Source: Prostheceraeus crozeri (taxonomy: Eukaryota; Platyhelminthes; Polycladida; Euryleptidae). Taken from it: DNA of 64,000 nucleotides. Position 1 is the stretch's first letter. The number at the start of each line of letters is the position of its first letter. The stretch lies in assembly GCA_907163375.1 (NCBI GenBank), contig CAJQUW010003396.1:62001-126000 (forward strand). The letters are read 5' to 3'. Below the pieces are notes generated by a model, which ran no database searches, was not told the DNA's origin, and saw only the letters and a list, made by a program, of their open reading frames with translations. Shown in pieces: positions 24,101 through 36,100 of this stretch. A program made the position numbers and the translations under genes.

Positions 24101-27100
24101 GTGAGACGTCGCCTGAAAAATGAGCACTTCAAAAGCCCCAAGAGACCATCAGTGATCGAATTGACAGACAACCACAAGAGCTTGAAGCTGAAGTGGGCGA
24201 TGCAACATTGCCAATAGCATTCTCAGCGGAATCGATTTGTTTGGAGTGATGAAGCTTCTGTCTGTCTCAGAGGTCGAGATGGCCGTTTGAGAGTTTGGAT
24301 GAAGTCCGGTGATGCAAATCCTGATCATTTGACATTACCTGTGAATCAAGGAGGTCGAAGATTGTTGATTTGGGCTGTGATATGGATGAATGGCCGAACT
24401 GAACTCCATATCCAAAGGGATAACATAAATTCCGATGGATATGTGAAGGTTTTGCAAATGCACACTCGTCCATCGTCCTCCCAATTGGATGAGCTTTCCT
24501 ACGATTGGATTTACATGGACAACGCCACTTGTCACAGGAGCTTTGTGACTAATTCATTCAAAGCTCAAGTCTGCATACGAATTTTGAAATGGCCCGCTTG
24601 CTCATCAGACCTCAATTCAATTGAAAATATCTGTAGTCTACTGGGGAGTGTTGTGAGGCGATCAATTCCTGCTGACATTTTGTAACATGAAGATAATTGC
24701 GAGTGGCAATAATACTGGAAAATCAGCAAACATGAAACTGTTCTCAACTGCAATTGTACGGTCTATGGCATTGATAACTGGTTTTTCCTTTCAAATTACG
24801 CACATGTAACCTATAATTTACTCTCAACAAAATTTACCTTGGTGAATTGTATCGTATAAGCAGACAATTATATCGTGAAAAGAGAAGAAAAGACAGAATC
24901 AGAATGAGTATGATGCAGAAGTTCAAGACTTAGAAGTTTTGTGAGTTTCATTCGTGCAGATTACAATATGCAGCAGTTAGTTACTTAAAGATGCTTATTA
25001 TTCGGCTTTGGAATAATACATGTAAATCTGCAGTTGAAAACATTTTGTCTAGTATTGTAAATGCAGATTTACGCTGCTTTTTACAACAAGAATTGTAGAT
25101 GGTAGAATGAATTATTTTAAAATGATCTTGTTTGCGATGAATTATTTTAAAATGATCTTGTTTGCGATCATTTTGTGAAGTCTATTGGAATTTTCATTAT
25201 AAATGGAGAATTCTATAATACGAAAAAATTAAATTGTCTGTAACTTGCACGAGCGGCGAAATATTTAGTGATTATCTATCTAAAGTTGGATGATCAATAA
25301 AAATAAGGTCCTTCTACTAAAACGCAAATCGCTGTAAACATATGCTTTGGAGGATTAGCTCAATCTGTCAATCATAAGAAAATACATAACTAAGAAAGGC
25401 TGAGCACTTACTGATAACACACCCATGTGAAAATCTTCTCATGATCCATAAATAGAATACACCCGTCTACTTCTCAACTGCCTTGTTACCGGTATCTTTA
25501 AAACATCTATTGATAATTGTGTCAACTTCTTTTACCGATGGATGACACGTCGCAGAATGTTCATTACATAATAATAAGGCCTATTAAATCCTTATTTGTC
25601 GAAGAGGAAAGTACTGAGGATTTATTTTCATGTTGAGGTAGAAAGATTCCATGATCCCGGTCCGCGAGACAAAATCGTTTTTCATTTATCGATGCAAAAG
25701 CGGTTTGTAAAGTTGAAATGAAGAAAAATGAAGTCAAATGAAGAATTTTTAACAAATGAATTCCGATGCAAAGCATTCGACCGCTGTAAAAGGGCAATCA
25801 TGCCTTTGAGCGTCTCATAATTTCGGAGGTATTTCGAGTCACAAAAATTTGAGAAACTAAGTGACTGTCCATATTCTCTGCGATCATGCACAGATTTAGT
25901 TTCTGGGTGTTACCCCCCTGTAAGATTATTCTAATTTCTGAATGTTTGACATAGCAAATAATTGGCCAGCAATATGATGATGGATGGTACTTCTATTCTT
26001 TCCCCTCACATTTTTCAAGTTTTCCAAATTCATCAAATTTCGTCAAACTTAGTCACATTGGATCTAGAATAGACTTCATGTGTCACTGAGTGACAGTACA
26101 ACACCAACGAGAAGTCTTACTTGAACCCTGAGATGAAGGATTGGTCCCTTGGATACTCAGTTGGAATACAAGGTACAGCGTGATCATGAACTTCGTCGGA
26201 TTGTTGTCTGCAGACAATGACGAGCAGTTGTCTAGTTCTGAGGCTGCAAATGCTCTACAAGATCATTTTACACACTCAACACTTTTGCGACAGTAGTGAG
26301 ACTGCCCTAAGGAGCAAGAGAAGATCGTGCATCGAGAGACGATGCAAAACTCTCGGGTGTCAACAAAAATGTGGGGGGGGGGAGAATAGAAGTAGCGGAT
26401 GGATTACGATCACAAGAAAACATACCTGCCAAAGAAAAAGGCACGTGAACAATGCAGCCGTCCAAACAGGTGGATTGAACTTTTCTGACAATTTTTCTTC
26501 ATTTTATCATCCGGTAAAACTACATGGTCGCATGATTCCTAAACTTGCAGTTCAAAAGTTCTCTAGCGATTTGAATCTTTAAACAACGGTGAGGAAAATA
26601 GGGTCTTCCGCAATACATGTATTTTACTTGTCTCCGTGCATGTATTGTAGATATCGGATCGCTTTATTTGACCTGTCCATGATTAACTGAAATTGGCATT
26701 TGTGAATATTCAATTATATAATTGACATTGAAATTACTAAGCCATCGATTAAATTATATTGTGAACTGAGTAGTCAATTAGTCGAAATCCAGTTAATTTT
26801 TGATGAAACCTGATCACAAGAGCAATTTGTTCACAGATTCAGCTACATCCCTTGACTACTGCCCTGAGCTTTGGTCATGAAATCATTCCGAATACACGTG
26901 TCTATGTCAGTCTGCAACTGTAATTTCGGAACACATAGTTGGGTATTGGAGGTTTTACTTTTGACCAACCTTTTTTTCCAATCACTGCACAGAACATGCA
27001 TCAAGAAAAAATTAGAATATTGAACCATCAACCTGAAGGGAGGGCCTCACTTTACTGAAGAGAAGCTTGTCAGGATTGACAGGACTAAAAAAGGACTGCA

Positions 27101-30100
27101 ACATATTCACGGGCTGGCTTAGACTTAAGATTTGATTTAACGAAGATGCTTCAAGTGAGTACCTACTCGTCAAGTTATGAAAACGACAATAACCCAGTCA
27201 ATAAGTCGATTCATTACATGTATTCATACCTGCAAGGTCCCCGGTACTTGTGGTTTATATCCCAACAAGTCTTCAAATTTGCGTAAAATCTGCAAAAATG
27301 AATCTATCGTCACCGAACTTCAGATAGACATACTGAAGTGTATTTTCTACCCATACACAAAACTGTAGGCAGATCGGACACGTGCTTCTTGCATTACAGA
27401 CGATGAGGTGAAGTGTAGCGATGTCAACAGATTGATTCGGCTTCGTCTGCTCGACGCATTATTGTTGCTCGTGTGCACACCAGTGGCGCAGCGTGTATAG
27501 TATTCACAATATTCACTGAATACCTATTTATTTTCTGAACAGTTGTGAATTAATTCTATTGAGCTTTATGATAATTAGTAAACAATGGATATTTTCATGC
27601 TTCAACCAAAAACTTAAATATTGAATTCCACTTGATTTCAAAGTAACTTTGATTAAGATCAGTTCATAACGACATCAATCAGTTGATTTTGATTACATGT
27701 ACGTGTTGTTTCGCGGACGACTGCTGTAACAACACCTATCAGGTAAGTTATCGCAATTCGCAAGACTCGTTAATTGCACATTCAAAGTTTGAATTATAGT
27801 AATGGAATTCTTCATAAGCACTAGCATTTGATTTTTCAATTTGTTGATGTGTAGTTTTTTGATATATGCAATCAGTATACAAAGTTGTATAGCGGGCCTA
27901 CAAAACGTATGTAGAGTATTATTTGTTTTAAGGCGAAGTTTTGTACAAGTCCCTACAGTATGTGCGTGCATGCAGTTATTTTTCTTGCAAGTAAACGTTT
28001 CCATGTGAATAAATTGAAGCAATGTACTATTTTGGTTGCCTTGTATTCAGATCTTCCTTGAATACCTGTTTCAAAGCGGCACCCTACGCCACTGGTGCAC
28101 ATTGTTCCCTCTCCCTTTTCGTCTCATCTACTGCTATTTGAAATCTTCCCACGACCACTACCTTGTTTAAGAAAGTGTTCTTGTAATGGATGTGGCCTGG
28201 TCATCATCACTTCACGAGTTGTCGAGAAATAACTTTGGTGATCTCAAGTGCAGCTGCTCAGACGATGAGGTCAGAAGAAATCAGATCAAGCTGCAGACAT
28301 CGATGCACCTCAAGTTATCGCCACAAACTCAAAAAGTGCTTGTCCGATCTGCACAAATTTTGACATGGATGTAGACATGGATGTCCGTGGCACAGTGGTT
28401 GCGTACTTGGACTAGCGATCTCATGGTCCAGAGGTCGAACCCGGAAAGTGTCATTGGAAGTCGGCAGGAAGGGCATCCGGACTACAAAGCACCACAACGC
28501 TCCAAACAAAGTCTGACTTAAGTCAGCACCGTCCACGGCCCCAGTAGGGGTAAAAAGTGACGTAAAATCCGTAAAAAAAAAAGTAGAAAATATCCTCACG
28601 TTAATTTAAAGCTTTGTGACAATTGATTCATTTCTACGGAGTTAAGACAAATTGAAAAACGTGGAGGTGGGAAGAAAACCCATAAATACCGGGTCGACTT
28701 ACGTTTTCATGGAAATCGTAATTTAAGCGTTAGCATTGTTTGGATACTCAGGACTGATTCGGCTTGATTATTTTCATTGCGTTTCGGATAGTCACTGCAC
28801 AAATCTGACATGAATCGATGAAATCAGAAGTTGCTTCTGTATTTCATTCAATAAATTGATAAAATAAAAACAAATTTGCCTGATGTCACAGAAATCAATA
28901 CTGAATACAAAATCGTCGAGCTTCATGCTAGTGAGAGAGATATTTCCTATTCCTGTTTGACTGGCAGACAAATATTCGATTCTCACGATAATCTTCTCTA
29001 CCATCTTTCCCCGAGCACTAATCAATCAGCAGTTTTCCCTTGCCCAGAAACTCACCAATTCCATATTCGTCCACCGACGGCATAGTCTCAGACAGCGGCT
29101 CTGAAGAGGTAACAAAGAAAAAGTATAAGAGTCAGCACAATTCACCACGATCGCGGCTTCAGAGACAACACTCTGCTTTATACGCAGTCATGTATTCAGA
29201 GCGCGCACGCGCGTGACGACAGCGCATAAGGGGCTGACTCACGACGATCGTCAGCTCTCATTCGTTCTACGGACAATGCAGATCAGTAACTGAACGACTT
29301 GAGGGAATCGTTGGGAAGCTGGGATTCTAGGTAGCTCAGTCTCAACTTATGAATTATGAAATACTAATGGCCTCAGTGCGAGTGCAAATATTTCACCAGT
29401 TGTAGCCGACGATACACCGAAGAGCAATATTGTAAGACACAAAAGATTGTGTAAGTTGTGGAATAGGTTATGAGTGACGGATGTTAGTCTGTGAAGAATA
29501 ATAAAGTTTCTTTGTTCCATTGTGTGAGAGTTTGTTCTCTATAGGTTACGGAATGCATTGTTATAGGACAAAGTACCGCAGCAGAAAATGACAAATTGTG
29601 TTGAAATGGAGATCAACATTATCCATTATTGCTTCACCAGTTATAGTCCGACAGCCAGAGCGAGTTTCTGCAGGGAACGAGGCCGAAAGTGAGACTTTCA
29701 CAGAATGATGTACACCCTATACCTGCTACGAATCGGCACGTCTGCCGAGTTCTAGTGAGTTCCTCTTCCTGTCAGACAGGATCAAAGAAAAACACATGTA
29801 AATACAATGGGACGCAGATTGCAGTTTTTGGTTAAAAGTGAAATTTTCTATGTTTTCTCTGATCAAGCAAAAAGTACTAGGTCTAGAGTCATAATTTTTG
29901 ACATGGAATGTCTTCAGGTCATTTCCTTTCATGTTCATGCACTTCTGTCTATGAAGATAAACACATTCAGATTTGGCGAGCCTCTTAATGTCATCAAACA
30001 CAAACATTTTGAGGAACTCTATTCACATTCAACCACATTCTCGCATACATTGCCGATTAGATGCATGATAAAAGCACATGCACATCATAGGAAATGACCT

Positions 30101-33100
30101 GAAGACATTCCATGCCAAAAATTATGACTCTGGGCTTAGTACTTTTCGTTTAATCAGAGAAAACATAGAAAATTTCATTTTAGCCAAAAACTGCAATCTG
30201 CGTCCCATTGGATTTACATGTGTTTTTCTTTGATCTTGTCTGACAGGAAGAGGACCTCACTAGAACTCGGCAGACGTGCCGATTCGCAGTAGGCATAGGG
30301 TGTACATCATTCTGTGAAAGTCTCACTTTCGGCCTCGTTCCCTGCAGAAACTCGCTCTGGCTGCCGGACTATTAGCGTCTGTCGGTAAGGGAGGTTCTTG
30401 ACAGTCATTTTTAGTTTCTAAAGAAAAATCTTAAATTTAATCTTAAAAATCAATAAATTCATACATTAATTATGATTGCTGAATATTGATATGATTTTAC
30501 AAATGTTGATGCTTTCTAGTTCTCTAATATTATTGCATTTATTAAACTATTTAAAGCATGCACTTGATGCGATTTTACTAAAGCTGAAACAATAATTTTC
30601 AGTTTCAAAGATAAATCTCTTCCTCTGTTACGACAAATAATTAATTCGTATGATGGACAGTATCAAGGGTAGGCCTACCCATTATATGTCGGGTTTACAA
30701 ATAAGTTGTCGCAACAGAGGAAGAGATTTTTCTTTTGAAACTAACAATTATTACTCCAGATAGAATCAAATCGCATTATGTGCATGCTTTAAATAATTTA
30801 CAATTAAAAATTAAAGAGCTACGTATCAACATTTGTAAAATGATGTTAATGTTCAGTAAAAACAATTAAGTATGAATTTCTTGATTATATGAATGATATT
30901 TTACGAATGCTTTAAATTTCTTCAATGACTTATGTTGCAAATTCGTACATTGATGTACGTGTATTTTTCTGCTTCATCATCAATGCTTTTTTCACTATAT
31001 TAACACAGTTATGGGCAACCACACTGACTGCATATGCCCCATTTGGTGACCGCTAGTCCCTGGCGAGCCACATTGAAGTAACACTCGAGGGCCACTGTCA
31101 AAAAGCTTACATCGATCTTTTCTATGTTTAACTTTCAGAACGACCATGAAGCATCCAATAACCAATCTAGCATCCGATACCCCTATAATCAACAACTGAT
31201 TATTGAAGAAAATATTCTTTTTAACTACAGGAAGTTAGTAGAATAAATTTCATCTAAAGCTGACTTAATACTGATTTCTTTATCACCTGGACTACAAGTA
31301 CCGCGAATATTTGACATTATTTTCTGAATTGCGATAAATTCTCCGAGATGCATTAAGTAAATAAATTTTAAGAAAAAGTCAATTATCGTTATGTGGAGTT
31401 AACACAATGCATTAAAACGGAAGATGTAATAATAACTAGTGTTTTTCAGCGAATTAATGAACACTATAGATCCCAGCTGAAAATGTGCTGAATAAATTTA
31501 GTTAACGCATCAAAAAGCAATCTTTTTGTAATTGACCAAGGGGAATTTAAAGTTTCTGACATATAAGTTGCATGTAAGCGAAGGTATCACTTCTCTAGGT
31601 ATTATTCAGAATAATGGTTAAATAGTTTTGAAGAAGTATGCGCCAATGTGCCGAATGCATGTTCCGAGCTTTCAACGAGTGTTCAGCTTTCAAATTGATC
31701 ATCATAAGCCTTTAGTATTACTCGCACACAGAAGATCGTTGAAAGTTCGCTATGTATCATATGCAATCGATTCAACACACAGGTGCATACATATTCGGAC
31801 CTGTTTATCCATAATTCAGATACTCATAAATTACAGAAATCAGCGATATATGTAAGCCTCCTTTTGTGATTACTTACTGTATAAAACTTGACTTCTGAAC
31901 ATGATGGACCAAAGTCATTATTAGATTAACATATTTCCGGCAGGCCACTTTCAGAAATCATTTGCGGAACTCAGTTGCTCATGTCTGTTACTACACATTT
32001 CTGAACTATAAATATAAATAAATAAGTCAAACATTAAAAACAACTGGCTTGTTTTCCTGAGGCCATGCTTTCAACATGTGTACTCACTGTGTTGGTTTAC
32101 GCCACTGAGACGTGACCAATCACTATGGAGGACCTTAACTACTTGAGCTACATCGACAACAATGATCAGGTGGAATTTGTTCTGAACGGCTAGCTGATCG
32201 GATTTTTATGATCTCAGGAGACTGCTTGGCATCCGTCCACTGGAAGCTGCCATTCGATGGGATAGACTGCGTTAGTATCCTGCAAAGAATGCAGGAGGAC
32301 TCCTGTCTAAAGAAAGTGAAAGGTAGAAGGACGCAAACTAAGGGAACGACCGAAGAGATGCGAGCCGACTTCAGGACGTTGAACCTTGGTCGTATCGACG
32401 TTGAGGATCGGAACGCATGGAGAACCGCCATCAGATCGGACCGACGTTCAGTACTTGTAACATGGGGGAAATGGACGAGAAATCGTGGAGTGAGTGAGTG
32501 AGTGAGTGATGCGGAGTCCTATAATTTTGATTGGACTCCGAGTCCGGTGCTATTGCCTAAGATAACACGATAGATGGACTCTTTCACTTTATTATGAAGA
32601 CCATTTATCCTTGTCAATGTCAAATGCGACTATTGAATCGAATTTATGATAATGAATACCGGAATAGAAGATGAAAGGGGTTGATGAAACAAATCGATTC
32701 CACATTCAGACTTTTCTACAGTTGGGATAGCGAACACATTGGAGAAGCTTGGGATAAAGCTAGTGTTGATTTCAGAGTCATTGTTGACATGACTGTAAGG
32801 GGAATGGGAAAATCGGTTTGTGATAACATGAGGATCGTATTCAGTGTTGGAAGCTTCAAAACGAAGTTTGTCCGTCTCAAGAATCGTTCCTATTAAGAAG
32901 TGGAGAATGTGAAATTTGAGTTTAACTTTCATCAAACTCTTTAAATTCAATACCTCATTCCTTGACTAGGCTCTCGGTGAACCATTGCTCGATAGCATTG
33001 AAGTATCGATCTAAAAGCAACTCGTACCACCCGTGCTACTCGCATCCATATTGTGATTCATACTGTAATTAAATCCATCCAAATGTCATTCGTGTCATAA

Positions 33101-36100
33101 TTTAGTGTCCTCTCCTTCCTATGTACCATCATTCGTAATTCTTTCGAAATGTATAATAATCATTATATCATCACATCATTTGTTGTCATTGTTTCCAATA
33201 ATTCGCACATTCATGCTTGTCAAGATTCTCATGTTACCATCGCCGTGTTCTCTGTTTGATTGAGAAATACACACATCTCGATGTTTTGACATTTCGTGCT
33301 ACGATTGAATCTATCATTTTTATATCTCGGTAATAGTTTATGCAATGATGTTTCGCATTTTTTGGAAAAAAAGCTTTAAAGATGATTTTTAACCTACACG
33401 AGAGACATTCTGATCATGTCTATATCGTAGAGAAAATAGACAGGTCGATTCCGGTGACTTTCATTGAATTATCGATGTAATGACAAGAGCACCATGATCT
33501 TTTATTCCTCTACATGAGTAAGTCCATTGATAAGGAAGTTACTGTTTCAACACATTTTTCAATGAATATAGAGATATCTTTATCAATACGTTTTCGCGTT
33601 AACTTGACCAGAAGTTCATGCCTTGACATAGTTTACTGAAGCATATAGTAGCATGCTACAAAACATTTGAGTTTAATTGATTTTGCAATTCTCAGGTCGT
33701 CTTTCTTCGGCTCATTGACCTGTCTTTATCGAATGCCAATGTCGAGGGAGCATATGCAAAAGCAGTACTAACGCTCAAGTTGGGAGAAAAAATTGGAACA
33801 AATTTGATCAAAGAGTAAATACATTGTTGACAGCACATGTCGCTATAATTTTGATCTATTGCGCAGCGCACAATTTGTGAAACTTTCGTGACTCATTCTT
33901 CCTCAATGCTTTCCTATCTCAAGCGGAAGTTACATGGTTATAAAGTAATGTTAACTCGCAACCTTGTCAGAAAAATCTAGTATTTATGCAAGAAGGCCCA
34001 TTTCGAAGTTGAGCTAGAACTTCATGTGGTCATTTTTACCGTTTTTTTAGTAATTTTAATTCTGTGAACTTCAAATCTGGTTCAGTGTCAAGTTTACTAA
34101 AGATGTTCTAGCCGGTTCTTCTTTGGTTCTAGCCGACTGAACTGCGGCTTTGATTCTAGCCGAATGGAGCCCTGGCTACGGTTCTGGCAGACAGGAGTCA
34201 CGGTTTTGATTCTAGCCGACTGAAGCCCTGGCCCTCGTTCTGGCAGACTGGAGGCACGACCTTGGTTCTTGCCGACTGGAGTCACGGCATTGGTTCTAGA
34301 CGACTGGAGATTCGACTTTTGTTCTGGCAGAATGAAGTCTTGCCTTATCGGCTCAGCTTAAAACACTTTTCTTGCAGAGAAAGCAAGTGAATGACCGCTA
34401 AAATTTGCAACTAAAGTTGAGTTTTAGCTTTTAAACTGTTTTTTCACGATGTACAGAAAAATCCGATAGAAAAATTACTGCAATTCATTTTAACTGTGAC
34501 TTTTGGTGGGCAACAATCTCTGATGAGGCAAAACTGACTGTTGATGTTCTGCATGGGAATTATAGAAATCACTAAGAATGTCTGTGAATCTCATGATATA
34601 GAATTCTATTCAGTCAAAATCAACCAAGTATAAAAAAACTGAAAGTCAAGAACCCTTCAGATATATGGAAGACACTATTATGGCCAAGAAGATATTTTTT
34701 GATTATAGAAGGAAAGCATGAGCTCATTTTTCTTAATTCGCACTTTCTACGAATATCCCACTTGCAATTTATACCTCTTATCCTTTCTAAAATTTAAGTC
34801 ACAAGACAAATTAAGACAATTTAAGTCCATGACAAAACATTATGAAAAATTCTGTCACGAATTTCATCAGAAACACAAGTATCTCTGTGAACTATAACTT
34901 CTTGCCCAAGTGAGATTAGTAGCAGTTTGATGCGTGTCAAACTATACGTGTTAACCCTCAAACGTTCACCTGTCTACCAGCGTAGACAATCGATTTTTGA
35001 AATGATATCATGACCAGAGAAATGTACGTATCGACTTCAAATTACATTTCCAAGATTTTTTTCATGTTAAGAACCTACAACCATGAATTCAAATTTCTAT
35101 CAAATTTTCTTCTTACTGAACATGACTAACAATCATATTTCGTTCACCTGTCTACCAGTGTAGACATCTAAAATCGTAATAAGATAATATATTTTCTATT
35201 CGAATAACTTTATTCAAAATACATAACATGAAACTGATGAATATGTAAGTGTACTAACAGTCGTGCGAACGTGCACAACACTATTGAAACCCATTCAGGA
35301 AGCGCACATACAGTGGGCGCGATTGAAATCTTTTACAAAAGAAAAAATGCAATGATATTGGTAGATATCACCACTTGGTAGATAGACCACGTGACGATGG
35401 GGGATGATATTAGTCATTGTTCAATGGGAATGCCTCGCTCAACAGCACGGCTAGCACTGACTACACTGAGACCAGCTGGCTACTGCAAGTGTAAAGATTT
35501 CAGTTGCGCTGGCAAATGTCAAGATTTCCATTGCGCCCACTGTACGCACACAGCACGCGTAATTAGCAAGCACACTCTCTGCTCCCAATACAATAGTCTC
35601 TCAATAGCCTGTGGCGATATGATGAAGGAAATCTGTGAATGATTATGCAATGACTGGGTTTCATGCGACACTTCTGCCCAGTTTTCGTGTGAAAATGAGT
35701 CAGCTTCTAGCCGTGTCTACCTGATGGGACTGATGCCAAGATCCTAACTCTCCTAGTGACTGATTGCGCAACTAATGGAGCTGATAAAACTCTATAGCAA
35801 GGTAGTAAAGTCATTCACCGATTTCGTCATGCGGCGACCTGGGAGAACACTTGAAGAGATTAGTGCAAACAGCTTCGACAAGCTCGACAGGACAGTGATT
35901 CCGAGTCAAATACTTCTGACGAAGACGACAATTCCGTGGACTCGGAGTCTGATACATCAGTAGGAGATTCTGAAGTGTATCAGCAATCCAGTGACGGCGA
36001 AGTATTCGGCGATAGTGATGACAGTAACAACAGTGAAGAAGAGTCTGATTTGGAATCTATTGATCAACCAATAATTCGAGAAAGCGACAGCCAGTGATGG

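Noticed and set aside
34126-34342. A CRISPR-like array
   Set aside because: The units are directly adjacent without unique spacers, and the genome is eukaryotic; it is a minisatellite.
35391-35642. Cys-rich frame (CKCKDFSCAGKCQDFHCAHC) in the left part of the piggyBac element
   Set aside because: It lies in the region before the acidic transposase N-terminus, has no known family pattern, and may be chance.
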